DNA of 64,000 nucleotides from Natrinema sp. HArc-T2 (GCF_041821085.1 NZ_JBGUAZ010000001.1:434001-498000); one strand, 5' to 3'; positions 35,590 to 44,822 are shown, counted from the stretch's first letter. The notes: a model not told the origin generated them from the sequence alone. A program made the numbers and translations.

Positions 35590-35868
35590 ATGCATAAGGA
35601 CGAACTCCTCGAGCTCCACGAAGAACTCGTCGTCATCATGGAGTACTTCTCGGAGCGCGAGGAGGTCGACGAAACGCTGTTCGATCCCTACCGCCAGCTC
35701 GACGTCGACCCCTCGCACGTCCACAAGTCGAAAAGTGAACACAAACACGCGGTCTTCGTCCTCGGCAACGCACTCGCCAACGCGATGAGCGAAGACGAGT
35801 TCTCGAGCGCCGGTCGAATCGGCAAGCGGATGAAAGAACTCGCCGAGGACGCAGAATCTAAGATATAG
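35590..35868 (+). CDS. UPF0058 family protein
   Basis: This 92-aa small helical protein has the recognisable MHKDELLELHEELVVIMEYF start and the central HVHKSKSEHKHAVFVLGNAL. The family is widespread in haloarchaea and of unknown function; conserved His residues suggest metal binding. A TATA-like GCTTAAATC lies about 27 nt before the ATG, indicating a leaderless mRNA. Confidence 0.86.
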   Translation: MHKDELLELHEELVVIMEYFSEREEVDETLFDPYRQLDVDPSHVHKSKSEHKHAVFVLGNALANAMSEDEFSSAGRIGKRMKELAEDAESKI

Positions 35869-35916
35869 AGACAGTCTAGGCGAAACGTATTTGGTGTGGT
35901 TCCCGCTTGTTGACGT

Positions 35917-38358
35917 ATGGATCCGCGCACGCAAGAGCGCGTCGAGGAGTGGGACTCCCGCCCGTTCACCGGCGGTTTCGACGGGCTCTCCGATCTCGCC
36001 CACGCTGATTTCTCTGGCGTTGTGTCGGCGGTTGGGACCTGGCTCTGTATGCTCAACGGTCGCATTGTCGGCATCATCGACGGCGATATCGATGACTTCG
36101 AAACCGCCTCGGGAACGTGTTATGAGGCACCTCACCCGTCGCTGCCCTTGCTCTGTACGATGGAAGAACAGGGCGGCGAGACGCGAGCGAAGTATTACAC
36201 CAACGAAACAGCACTTCGGGAAGTCGACAACACGCTCCAGAGCGGGTCGTTCACCGGATACGTCGAACTGAGCGAGAACGTGCTCAGTGGCGACTACTAC
36301 GCCGTCTACTACGGTGGCCGTCGGATGGCCGCGGCGTACATCGGTAATGCCGAACGGCTGCTCACCGGCGAGGAGGCGTTCGACCGAGCGGCCGACGAGG
36401 TCGGCATCTACGAGGTTATCGACGTCGAGATCGACGTTGTCGACGTTCCTGGGACCGACTCGGCATCGGAAGCTGACCCGACGACCGAGTCCGCCCCCTC
36501 CGACACTGCAGTCGAGGCCGGTGCTCCCAGCACGACGAGCGATGACGGCTCGGAGCCCGACTCGGCGGAGTCATCGATCGAACCGATCGACATCTCGAGC
36601 ACCGACGCAGTCGACGCCGCAGACGTGTCTGGGGCCGATTCGACTGAAGCCGTTACCGACGAGTCGGCACAGCCGTCCGAGATCGACCCAACGGATGATC
36701 CGTCGGGCATCACAGCGACTGACAGCAGTGAGGGCGAATCCGAGCCACCATCGGCTGGGATCACCGAGTCGGGCCCCGCCGATGACGCCGAACCGGCGTC
36801 CGCAGCCGAGACATCCGCTGACGACGAGACACGCCAGAACCTGGACCAAGACGCCCCGCTGGAGTCTGAACCGACCGACTCCGACTCAGTATCGACGCCG
36901 GTCGCGTCGGCTGGCGAGCCGTCGACACTGAATGCCGATGGCGCGACTGACCCAGACCTCGAAGAAATCGAAGCGGCAGCCGAGGTACTCGACCGAAACG
37001 GGATCTCCTGGGTCGACGACGATGACGAGCCAGCGACTGGCTTGGCCAGCGAGTCCGCCACCGAGTCCGAAACGACGGCCACGGGCGACGGACTCGAAGA
37101 AGAGTTCGAACGCGAAGAGGAGTGGCGCGAGACGCGACGCATTCCGTCGATCGATCCGGACAACAGCGACTCGGCCACAGACTCGAGCACGGGCGGGCGT
37201 GAACTACGGATGGACCAGCCGTCGGCGACGTCCGACGCGAACGCGGACGAGACGTCGTCCGCTGTGCAATCCGATACCCAGCCTTCGGATCGAACCGCTG
37301 CATCGACGCCGTCGACGCCGTCAACCGCGGGTTCGTCCGACTCTCGTGAGGATGGATCGCGCGCGCAGGGAGCCCGAACACAGACCACCACGACCGACGC
37401 ACACAGCGAGCAGGTTGCGACGCTCACCGAGAAAGTCGAGACGCTGCAGGAACAGCGCGACTCGCTCGCGACGAAAGCCGAAGAACTCGAGGCCGAACGC
37501 GATCGGCTGCACGCCGAGAACGACGATCTGTCCGCGACGGTCGAGCGACTCCAGTCCCGAATCGACGACCTCGAGACGGAACTCGAGCAGGCTCAGTCGC
37601 GTGTGGACGATAGCGCGACATCCGACGCTGGCACCCAGCTCTCACCGCAGCAGGCGCTCTCGCAGACGAACCTCTTCGTCAGATACGCCTCGAAGAGCCA
37701 GCCGACCCTCGAGACGGCCCACGACGGCGACGCCGATCGCAGCGAGGTCGCCTCGAACCTGCGACTGGAACACCACACTGGATTCGACTCGAGTGACGCG
37801 GTCGTCGACGGGAAATCTTACGACGACTTCCTCGAGACGACGATGGAGCATCGGTTCGTCGACTGGCTCACCGAGATGCTCCTGTACGAAATCCGTGATA
37901 CCGGGAACGCGGACGGACTGGGCGATCTCTACGATGCGATCCCGCGAATCGATCGGGCCGAACTCGGCGCGACGATCTCGCTTGCCGACGACGACACCGA
38001 AGACGTCCCCGAGCAGGTGACCTTCGACATCGTCGCGTTCGACAAGATGGGGAACCCGTTACTGCTGGTCACGCTCAACGACTCGCGCGAGCCTGCGACG
38101 AAAGACTTACTCGCCGAACTCGAGGAAGCCGCCTCCGCGGTCAAGGCCAACTATCCTGATCTGGCAGCTGCGATCGCCGTCACCTCGAGTTACTTCGAGC
38201 CCGGCGCGCTCGAGGTGGCCGAACAGGCGACGAGTAGCGGCTTCCTCAGCCGCAGCTCGAAGCTGAGTTACGTTAACCTCTCGCGGAAATCCGGCTACCA
38301 TCTCTGTCTCGTCGAGTCGCGCTCGGAAGGCTTCCACATGAACGTGCCGGAGCTATAG
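35917..38358 (+). CDS. 813-aa haloarchaeal protein with two folded ends and a disordered acidic centre
   Basis: About residues 1-180 form a compact domain (FTGGFDGLSDLAHADFSG, LCMLNGRIVGIIDG, YYAVYYGGRRMAAAYIG). Residues about 185-500 are an Asp/Ser/Thr/Glu-rich, repetitive, probably disordered linker. A coiled coil follows (about 503-565), then a C-terminal alpha/beta domain (NLFVRYASKSQPTLE, YDDFLETTMEHRFVDWL, VTFDIVAFDKMGNPLLLVTLN). The end domain has a strand pattern reminiscent of restriction-endonuclease-like folds, but I cannot confirm catalytic residues. I do not recognise a characterised family. It stands alone between UPF0058 and a convergent HTH gene. Confidence 0.7.
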   Translation: MDPRTQERVEEWDSRPFTGGFDGLSDLAHADFSGVVSAVGTWLCMLNGRIVGIIDGDIDDFETASGTCYEAPHPSLPLLCTMEEQGGETRAKYYTNETALREVDNTLQSGSFTGYVELSENVLSGDYYAVYYGGRRMAAAYIGNAERLLTGEEAFDRAADEVGIYEVIDVEIDVVDVPGTDSASEADPTTESAPSDTAVEAGAPSTTSDDGSEPDSAESSIEPIDISSTDAVDAADVSGADSTEAVTDESAQPSEIDPTDDPSGITATDSSEGESEPPSAGITESGPADDAEPASAAETSADDETRQNLDQDAPLESEPTDSDSVSTPVASAGEPSTLNADGATDPDLEEIEAAAEVLDRNGISWVDDDDEPATGLASESATESETTATGDGLEEEFEREEEWRETRRIPSIDPDNSDSATDSSTGGRELRMDQPSATSDANADETSSAVQSDTQPSDRTAASTPSTPSTAGSSDSREDGSRAQGARTQTTTTDAHSEQVATLTEKVETLQEQRDSLATKAEELEAERDRLHAENDDLSATVERLQSRIDDLETELEQAQSRVDDSATSDAGTQLSPQQALSQTNLFVRYASKSQPTLETAHDGDADRSEVASNLRLEHHTGFDSSDAVVDGKSYDDFLETTMEHRFVDWLTEMLLYEIRDTGNADGLGDLYDAIPRIDRAELGATISLADDDTEDVPEQVTFDIVAFDKMGNPLLLVTLNDSREPATKDLLAELEEAASAVKANYPDLAAAIAVTSSYFEPGALEVAEQATSSGFLSRSSKLSYVNLSRKSGYHLCLVESRSEGFHMNVPEL

Positions 38359-38562
38359 CGGTCGCGCTCGGCGCTGTTACCGTCTGTCTGTTCTGTGTCG
38401 CTCTCACGTCGCTGCAGAAAGCAGCCGCTCAGACTGGTGTCTGAAACGATCGGGTGCTCGAGCGCCCGCGGCTGCGAAACGTGGCAGAAAGCAGTTACTC
38501 CGTCCGTGTCGCACCGGCGTCGATCGCGGGGACGGGCGACAACGTCCGACGTGGACGAGAGT

Positions 38563-38868
38563 CTAGCCTTCGATCTCTGCGACGTCTTCGATCTTCATGC
38601 CGTCGAGCTTGTCGACGATGTCGTCGAGCTTGTCGTCGAGTTCGTCGACGAACTCGGCGGTGCGCTCGGTCTTGATCGCACCCTGGCTCGAGGGCTCGAT
38701 GAGGTTTTCTTCCTCGAGAACGCGAAGCGAGTAGCGGACTTTGTGGTGCGGGTAGCCCGTCTCGTTCGACATCTTGACGATCCCGATAGGTTCGTTCTCG
38801 ATGACCATCTTCAGGACCTGCAGATGTCGTTCCAACATATCGACTTCCTTCTCAAGTCGGTCTATCAT
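38563..38868 (-). CDS. winged-helix transcriptional regulator
   Basis: This 101-aa protein starts with a coiled-coil helix (MIDRLEKEVDMLERHLQVLKMV), continues with a winged helix (GIVKMSNETGYPHHKVRYSLRVLEEENLI), and ends in a second amphipathic helix (DELDDKLDDIVDKLDG). The ATG at 38868 has a TATA-like TTTTAAAAG about 25-30 nt upstream, so the longer frame to 38943 is rejected. It is divergent from purA. Target unknown. Confidence 0.82.
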   Translation of the reverse strand: MIDRLEKEVDMLERHLQVLKMVIENEPIGIVKMSNETGYPHHKVRYSLRVLEEENLIEPSSQGAIKTERTAEFVDELDDKLDDIVDKLDGMKIEDVAEIEG

Positions 38869-38943
38869 GGCATTTGTTAACTTGTCTTTGGGCCTTTTAA
38901 AAGTTACTCTCGAGCGCTGAAACGACGTTGCCCAACCTGTCAA

Positions 38944-39176
38944 TCGCTCCTGTCAGTAGTTAACGCTTCCGATGTGGCCAGTTTCCTGTCGCTGGGTGTG
39001 TCTCTCTCAGCGAGTTATACGACTGGCAGCGAGCGGTCCGGGGTTCGGTCGTCCGCATGCTGGTTGGACACCGTGATAGGGAGCGTCGATCGGTCGGTGG
39101 TCAACGTTGTGGAGTTCGGTGTCGGCACCCGTATACCGTAATCTGTTTATCGGCCCGGCAAGAACCCGTCGCTGTT
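38944..39176. other. intergenic region between HTH gene and purA
   Basis: I see no gene here. The plus-strand TATA-like CTGTTTATC at 39143-39151 lies about 27 nt before the purA ATG, indicating a leaderless purA transcript. A CCTGTCAGT at about 38950 resembles the end of the dispersed palindromes, but no second half follows. Confidence 0.4.
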
Positions 39177-40541
39177 ATGACCGTCACTATCGTCGGGTCG
39201 CAACTCGGCGACGAAGGCAAGGGTGGGGTCGTCGACCTGTACGGCGACGCCGCCGATGTCGTTGCCCGGTATCAGGGCGGCGACAACGCTGGCCATACCG
39301 TCGTACACGACGGAGAGAAGTACAAACTGTCGCTCGTGCCGTCGGGTGCCGTTCGCGGAAAGATCGGCGTCCTCGGCAACGGCTGTGTCGTCAACCCCGA
39401 GACGCTGTTCGACGAGATCGACACGCTCCGCGATCGCGGCCTCGAGCCTGACGTCCGCGTCGCCGAGCGCGCACACGTTATCCTCCCCTATCACCGCGCG
39501 CTCGACGGCATCGAAGAGGAAGAAAAAGACGACCTCGCCGCCGGCACGACCAAACGCGGCATCGGCCCGACCTACGAGGACAAAGCGGGCCGCCGCGGTG
39601 TCCGGATCGGCGACCTGCTCGACCCCGACGCGCTACGCGAACGCCTCGAGTACGTCGTTCCTCAGAAGAAGGCCCTCGCTGAGGAGGTCTTCGAGAAGGA
39701 AACCGGCGAGGAGTTCGACATCGAGCACCTCTACGAGACCTATCGCGAGTACGGCGAGCGCCTCGAAGAGGAAGGGATGACCGTCGACTGCGGAGACTTC
39801 CTGCAGGAACGGATCGATGCCGGCGACAACGTCATGCTCGAGGGCGCACAGGGAACGTCGCTCGACATCGACCACGGCGTCTACCCCTACGTCACCTCCT
39901 CGAACCCGAGTTCGGGTGGCGCGAGCGTCGGCACCGGCCTCGGCCCGACGGTCGTCGGCCAGGGAGACGTCATCGGCATCGTCAAAGCCTACCTCTCGCG
40001 AGTCGGCACGGGCCCGCTTCCGACCGAACTCGGCGGTGTCGAGGATCAGACGCCCGACTACGACGCCGACGAGGGCGCCGGCGACGACGAAGAGGAACTC
40101 GCGACCTACATCCGCGACGAGGGTGGGGAGTACGGTACCGTCACCGGTCGCCCCCGCCGTGTCGGGTGGCTCGACATGCCCATGTTGCGGCACGCGACCC
40201 GCGCGAACGGCTTTACGGGGCTTGCGATCAACCACATCGACGTGCTGGCCGGCCTCGACGAGGTGAAAGTCGGACACAGCTACGAGTTCGATGGTGAGGA
40301 AATCTTCACGATGCCCCCGACGACCGAAGCCTGGGGCCGCTGTGAGGCCATCTTCAAGTCCTTCGACGGCTGGCCTGAAGTCGACTGGGCCGAAGTCGCC
40401 GCCGAGGGCTACGAGGCGATCCCAGAGAACGCACGGACCTACCTCGAGTACATCAGTGACGAACTCGAGACGCCGATCTACGCGGTCGGTGTCGGCCCTG
40501 GCCGCGAGGAGACCGTCGTCGTCGAGAACCCCTACGAGTAG
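39177..40541 (+). CDS. purA: adenylosuccinate synthetase
   Basis: This 454-aa enzyme makes adenylosuccinate from IMP, aspartate and GTP, the first committed step to AMP. Motifs are GSQLGDEGKGGVVD (phosphate-binding loop), GGDNAGHTVV, the TKRGIGPTYEDK region, EGAQGTSLDIDHG and TGRPRRVGWLDM. The ATG at 39177 matches the family start; the longer upstream frame is noncoding. An acidic insert (DADEGAGDDEEEL) is a haloarchaeal addition. Confidence 0.97.
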   Translation: MTVTIVGSQLGDEGKGGVVDLYGDAADVVARYQGGDNAGHTVVHDGEKYKLSLVPSGAVRGKIGVLGNGCVVNPETLFDEIDTLRDRGLEPDVRVAERAHVILPYHRALDGIEEEEKDDLAAGTTKRGIGPTYEDKAGRRGVRIGDLLDPDALRERLEYVVPQKKALAEEVFEKETGEEFDIEHLYETYREYGERLEEEGMTVDCGDFLQERIDAGDNVMLEGAQGTSLDIDHGVYPYVTSSNPSSGGASVGTGLGPTVVGQGDVIGIVKAYLSRVGTGPLPTELGGVEDQTPDYDADEGAGDDEEELATYIRDEGGEYGTVTGRPRRVGWLDMPMLRHATRANGFTGLAINHIDVLAGLDEVKVGHSYEFDGEEIFTMPPTTEAWGRCEAIFKSFDGWPEVDWAEVAAEGYEAIPENARTYLEYISDELETPIYAVGVGPGREETVVVENPYE

Positions 40542-40621
40542 TCATCGCACTCTCACGGTTGCGTGTGATGCGGTCGGGACGTTCCCGAAACCTTTTGCTG
40601 CAGGCGACGAGCCTACGTAGT

Positions 40622-40816
40622 ATGAAGGAGTCGTTGCTGGACATTCTCTGCTGTCCGCTCGATAAACACGATCTGGAACTCGAGAACGCCGAGTACGACG
40701 GCGACGAGGTCGTCGGCGGCGAACTCGTCTGTACGGAGTGTGGCGAGGCCTACCCGATCGAAGACGGGATTCCGAACCTGCTGCCGCCGGATATGCGCGA
40801 CGAAACGCCGGCCTGA
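40622..40816 (+). CDS. Trm112-like zinc protein (methyltransferase activator)
   Basis: This 64-aa protein matches the UPF0434/Trm112 pattern: MKESLLDILCCPLDKHDLEL, then ELVCTECGEAYPIEDGIPNLLP. Four cysteines (CC and CTEC) suit a small zinc site. Archaeal Trm112 activates several RNA and protein methyltransferases. A TATA-like ACCTTTTGC lies 27 nt before the ATG. Confidence 0.9.
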   Translation: MKESLLDILCCPLDKHDLELENAEYDGDEVVGGELVCTECGEAYPIEDGIPNLLPPDMRDETPA

Positions 40817-40828
40817 CGGACACAAACC

Positions 40829-41419
40829 GTGTCACCAGCCGAGGTTACCGTCCACGTCAACCGCGGGTCCACAAACACACTCGAGCCGGCCAGCACCGCG
40901 CTCGAAACTGACGGCTCGTTTCGCCTCTCGCTGACGGGCCACGAGTCACCCGCACACGTCCACTGTCGGCTTGACGGCGACCTCGAGCGGATCGCGTCGC
41001 TCGCTGGTGCGAACTACTACGTCGAACCGGACAGCGTTACGACCGTCCCGGTCGCCGTCGACGCCGACGCGATCGACCAACCGGTCGACGGCTGCCTCGA
41101 GATCCTGACGGGCTATGGCTCCGAGTCGGTCGCGATCGACGTCACGGTCGTTCCCGGTCCGCCGGGCGTCGATGTCGACGAATCGCTCGCCGAACCGACC
41201 CGTACGGAACCCGAACCGACGCCACTCGAGCAGGTCGTCGATCGGATGACGAACGGTAGCGGGCTCGATTCGGGGACGCTCGCAGTGCTGGCGCTGGGCA
41301 TGGTCGCGCTCGCGATTGCGACGCTGACGACGGCGTCGATCGCGAGTCCGGTCGCGACGGCCGGCCTGGGGATCGTCGTCGCCGGAGTCGTCGTGGCGCT
41401 GTTTCTGTTACTCCAGTAG
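40829..41419 (+). CDS. haloarchaeal membrane-anchored protein of unknown function
   Basis: This 196-aa protein starts at GTG 12 nt after the Trm112-like gene, so likely cotranscribed. It has a beta-sandwich-like N-terminal domain (VTVHVNRGSTNTLEPASTAL ... VHCRLDGDLERIASLAGANYYVEP), a Pro/Glu linker and two C-terminal transmembrane helices. I do not recognise a characterised family. Confidence 0.72.
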   Translation: MSPAEVTVHVNRGSTNTLEPASTALETDGSFRLSLTGHESPAHVHCRLDGDLERIASLAGANYYVEPDSVTTVPVAVDADAIDQPVDGCLEILTGYGSESVAIDVTVVPGPPGVDVDESLAEPTRTEPEPTPLEQVVDRMTNGSGLDSGTLAVLALGMVALAIATLTTASIASPVATAGLGIVVAGVVVALFLLLQ

Positions 41420-41441
41420 AATCGTATAACTCGTAAGCGGG

Positions 41442-42560
41442 CTACTCGTCGACCTGGGTCGCCTCGAGTCCGCCCTCGCCGACGCGCTTGGCCCGGAGGT
41501 ATCGCGCCCGATAACGGTTCGCGCCGTCGTAGACGTCGGCCTCGCGGATCTCATCAGTACGGCCCTCGGCGACGGCGTCGATCAGCTCCTCGAGTTGGTT
41601 GAGTTCGCTGGTCGTGAGCTCGAGTTCGTAGGTGTGTTCCTCCTCGGACTCGAGGATGGCCCACTTGCGGGCGGCTGCGACGACGAGCGAGCAGGGTTCC
41701 CGACAGGGGAACGGCCCATCGCCACCGTCGACGTCCAAGTCGTCGTCTTCGTCGTATTCCCACTCTCGGCGGCGGAGACACTGCGAGTCGACACAGCAGG
41801 CTTCTGCCATCCAGTCGACGGCCTCGCGCGGGAGTTCGTCGATCACGTCGTAGATACCGGTCTGTCGCTCGGCGGTCTCGGTCCAGTGATCGATATCCAG
41901 ATTCCCGCGCAGTTCGCGGTGCCAGTTGGCGATCGTCGCGGGATAGAGAAAGCCGATCGTCTCGACGAGTTCCGCACCCGAGAGACCGGTAAACGCCCAG
42001 CCCGAGACGAGTGTGGGCGCGGTTTTCAGCGGTCGGTAGCGACCGTCCTCGTCGTAAGTCGCGATGTCCCGGGCGTCACGCGGGTCGTCGTAAACCTCGA
42101 GGTCGACAAGGTCGCTGTCGGCGTCGTCGACGTGCCAGAGGTCGTAGACGCGCTCGCCATCGGGATCGTCGACATCGACGAAGCGGACCGTGATCGACAG
42201 TTGGCCCCACTGCCGGTCGATGCCGTTTCGGAGCGCGTCGTACCGTGTCGGCACTGCGAGGCCCTCGGTCGTGTGCTCGTCGGCGTCCGGGAGCGGTGCG
42301 TGCTCGCACCACCGGAGGAACGCACGCCGGGCAGTGCCCTCTCCGCCGACGGTCTCCTGCCAGTAGCGCCAGTTGGTGACGTACTCCTCACAGGTCTCGA
42401 GTGTCTCCCGAAGGGCGGCCTCATCGAGGCCGTGCCACTCGTTGTCGGGCGTCTCGAGGGAGTAGTCGCCGTCAGTTTCGGCGATTCGGAGGCCGTCGAA
42501 CGAAATGCCATCCGACGCGCGCTCGAGCAGCGTCTCGAGGTCGTCGCTCGAAATCGTCAC
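41442..42560 (-). CDS. DR2241-family protein, possible Fe-S protein of cobalamin pathway
   Basis: This 372-aa protein starts at GTG three bases after the cbiX stop, so the two are cotranscribed. A cysteine-rich region, AEACCVDSQCLRRRE then PCREPCSLVV, could hold an Fe-S cluster. Proteins of this family are found beside cbiX in haloarchaea and Deinococcus, suggesting a role in cobalt insertion or corrin ring chemistry, which is inference. It is convergent with the membrane protein gene upstream of it. Confidence 0.78.
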   Translation of the reverse strand: MTISSDDLETLLERASDGISFDGLRIAETDGDYSLETPDNEWHGLDEAALRETLETCEEYVTNWRYWQETVGGEGTARRAFLRWCEHAPLPDADEHTTEGLAVPTRYDALRNGIDRQWGQLSITVRFVDVDDPDGERVYDLWHVDDADSDLVDLEVYDDPRDARDIATYDEDGRYRPLKTAPTLVSGWAFTGLSGAELVETIGFLYPATIANWHRELRGNLDIDHWTETAERQTGIYDVIDELPREAVDWMAEACCVDSQCLRRREWEYDEDDDLDVDGGDGPFPCREPCSLVVAAARKWAILESEEEHTYELELTTSELNQLEELIDAVAEGRTDEIREADVYDGANRYRARYLRAKRVGEGGLEATQVDE

Positions 42561-42563
42561 GTG

Positions 42564-43469
42564 TCAGTCACCCGCGCCCGTTCCCGCGCTCGGTTCGTGG
42601 TCGGCGTCGGCGACCGATCCGGCGAGATCGCGGACCGTCTCGCGAGCGTCGCCGATGTCGGCCCCGGCGTCGGTCGCCCGCTCGAGGACGACGTCGGCCA
42701 TGAGGGCTTCGGTGCCGACGGCACCGGTGTACCAGATTCGGTGGCCATCGACCTCGGCAGGCACGTCCCAGCCGAGCCGGTAGTCCTCGGTCAGTCCCAT
42801 GTCTTCGGGAATGTCCTCTTGGGTGTGGTAGCCATCGGCGATAAACAGCGGGACGACGACGATGTCGTCGCTCTCGAAGTAGTCCGTGACGTCGTCGACT
42901 TCGGGTTCTTCGTCCATGAACAGCGCCTCGACCTCGTCGAAGCGGTCGCGATCGCGGATGCGTTCGCTGTGGTACTCGATGGCCTTCGCGGAGTTTTCGT
43001 TGCGCTCGGTCCCGTGGCCAACCACCGACAGGCCGACGCCCTCACCCACGTCCGGGTCCTCCATCGCGGTTTCGGCCCGCTGGACGATCACGTCCGTCAT
43101 CGCGTCGTGGGTGCCGACCGGCCCACAGTAATGGATGGTCTTGCCGACGTCGTCGGCCTCGAGCGTGGCCTGTGAGGCGCTGGTGCCGTCCGAATCCCAC
43201 TTTTCTGGGTCCCAGTCGTCTAAGCGCAGTTCCCGCGGGATCACCTGCTCGGTAAAATACCCCTCGCTGATAAAGAGTGGAACGACGAACACCTCGTCGG
43301 CCTCGAGCGTGCGGACCACTTCGCGGAAGTGTGGTTCTTCCTTCCAGAACGCCTCGCGGACCTCGTCGAACGCGCCCGTCTCGCGGATCGTATCCGCGTG
43401 GGCGTAGGTCGGATCCGAAGCGTCCGGATTCAGGTGCGATCCGTGTGCCGCGATGACCAGCGCTTGCAT
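42564..43469 (-). CDS. cbiX: sirohydrochlorin cobaltochelatase CbiX
   Basis: This 301-aa enzyme inserts Co2+ into sirohydrochlorin in anaerobic-type cobalamin synthesis. It is the long, two-domain form: metal-binding His motifs are AAHGSHLNP and VVPLFISEGYFTEQVIP in the first half, GHGTERNEN and VVPLFIADGYHTQEDIP in the second. It leads a two-gene unit with the DR2241-like protein. Confidence 0.92.
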   Translation of the reverse strand: MQALVIAAHGSHLNPDASDPTYAHADTIRETGAFDEVREAFWKEEPHFREVVRTLEADEVFVVPLFISEGYFTEQVIPRELRLDDWDPEKWDSDGTSASQATLEADDVGKTIHYCGPVGTHDAMTDVIVQRAETAMEDPDVGEGVGLSVVGHGTERNENSAKAIEYHSERIRDRDRFDEVEALFMDEEPEVDDVTDYFESDDIVVVPLFIADGYHTQEDIPEDMGLTEDYRLGWDVPAEVDGHRIWYTGAVGTEALMADVVLERATDAGADIGDARETVRDLAGSVADADHEPSAGTGAGD

Positions 43470-43601
43470 GGACGGCGCTTAGGATAGTACCGGTATAGGG
43501 GCTTCGCTGCCGGTCCTCGTCGCCGGGTCTGACGGTCTGACACGCGTCGCTCGAGCCCGGAGAACGCTACGTCTATTTGCGCCCAGTGTCAACTCGAGTG
43601 C

Positions 43602-44360
43602 GTGCAACTGGTGGGCTACGAACCGAGCGGGCGGGGCTCGGCGCTGCTGATCAGCGACGGCAGCGGCGCGGTCGATCATCGCCCGCTCGAGCCCGGTGAC
43701 GACCTCGCGTACACGCTCGGCGAGCGCCACTGCGCCGGGACGATCGACGAGACCGGCACGCACGTCGCCTGCGACCGACCGTCAGCCCCCTACTGCGAAT
43801 ATCATACGAGCACGTGGGTCTGTGCCCGCTGTACCGGGACCTGCCTGAAAGACGAGATGGACTGTTACGAGGACCACGCCGTCTACATCGCCGCGTTCGC
43901 CCCAGACACGTTCAAGGTCGGCGTCACAAAGCTGTGGCGTCTCGAGACCCGGCTGCGCGAACAGGGAGCCGACCGCGCGGCCCACGTCCACACCGTCTCG
44001 AACGGTCGCATCGCCCGCGAGCTCGAGGCCGAGATCGCTCAGCGACTGGTTGACCGGGTTCGCGCTGACTCCAAGGTGGCCGCACTCGCTGCTGCCGTCG
44101 ACGAAGACGCCTGGGAGGCCGTCCTCGCGGCGTTCGATGTCATCGATCGGTTCGACTGCGACTACGGCCTTGACCTCGAGACACGTCCGGTCCGCGAGAC
44201 GGTCGCGTCGGGGACCGTCGTCGGCGTCAAAGGGCGGCTGCTGATACTCGACAACGGCGGGACGACCTACGCCGTTGACATGCGCGACCTCGTCGGGTAC
44301 GACGTAGCGGAGGGCTCCACGGGCCGTGACCTGCAGTCGTCGCTGGGGTCGTTTGGGTAG
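43602..44360 (+). CDS. DUF2797 family protein with cysteine-rich zinc-like segment
   Basis: This 252-aa protein has a start region MQLVGYEPSGRG, a Cys/His cluster between residues 44 and 90 (HCAGTIDETG..., CEYHTSTWVCARCTGTCLKDEMDCYE) and a GIY-like strand segment AVYIAAFAPDTFKVGVTKLWRLETRLREQGA, which resembles the GIY-YIG fold start. The family is uncharacterised. GTG is the only reasonable start. Divergent from cbiX. Confidence 0.8.
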   Translation: MQLVGYEPSGRGSALLISDGSGAVDHRPLEPGDDLAYTLGERHCAGTIDETGTHVACDRPSAPYCEYHTSTWVCARCTGTCLKDEMDCYEDHAVYIAAFAPDTFKVGVTKLWRLETRLREQGADRAAHVHTVSNGRIARELEAEIAQRLVDRVRADSKVAALAAAVDEDAWEAVLAAFDVIDRFDCDYGLDLETRPVRETVASGTVVGVKGRLLILDNGGTTYAVDMRDLVGYDVAEGSTGRDLQSSLGSFG

Positions 44361-44453
44361 GCTCTTTCCATACTGGTCCCGGTGTAACGGCTGGTTGTCA
44401 CAGACATTCGAGACATGGCAACCCTTTTCCCCGACGCAGCAGAATCCGAGGGT

Positions 44454-44822
44454 ATGACGGACGAAAACGACTCCAACGGAGACGCAGGCGACGACAGCGA
44501 GGAGAAATCGTTCCGCGAGCGCGTCGAAGAGATCCGCGAGAAGCGCGCTGAAGAGGGCGAAGGCGAGGGCGAGGCCCCCGAAAGCCCGTTCGGCGGCGGC
44601 GGTGGCGGCCCCGGCGGCATGGGCGGCGGCAATCCCTTCGCCCAGATGATGGGTGGCATGATGGGCGGCGGCCCCGGCGCTGGTCCCGGTGGTCCCGGTG
44701 GTCGTGGCGGGCAAGACGAGAGCAACGAGGAACTCGTCCGCGAAGTCCGACAGCTCCGTGACGAAATGCGCGATCAGACCCGTGCGCTCAAGCGCATCGC
44801 CGACGCGCTCGAAGATCAGTAA
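44454..44822 (+). CDS. Gly/Met-rich low-complexity protein with C-terminal coiled coil
   Basis: This 122-aa protein has an acidic charged N-terminus, a Gly/Met/Pro-rich stretch from about residue 44 to 85 (GGMGGGNPFAQMMGGMMGGG), and a short C-terminal coiled coil (ELVREVRQLRDEMRDQTRAL). The central part recalls the flexible GGM tails of group I and II chaperonins. The ATG at 44454 has a TATA-like CCCTTTTCCC about 27 nt upstream, preferable to the ATG at 44415. Function unknown. Confidence 0.7.
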   Translation: MTDENDSNGDAGDDSEEKSFRERVEEIREKRAEEGEGEGEAPESPFGGGGGGPGGMGGGNPFAQMMGGMMGGGPGAGPGGPGGRGGQDESNEELVREVRQLRDEMRDQTRALKRIADALEDQ

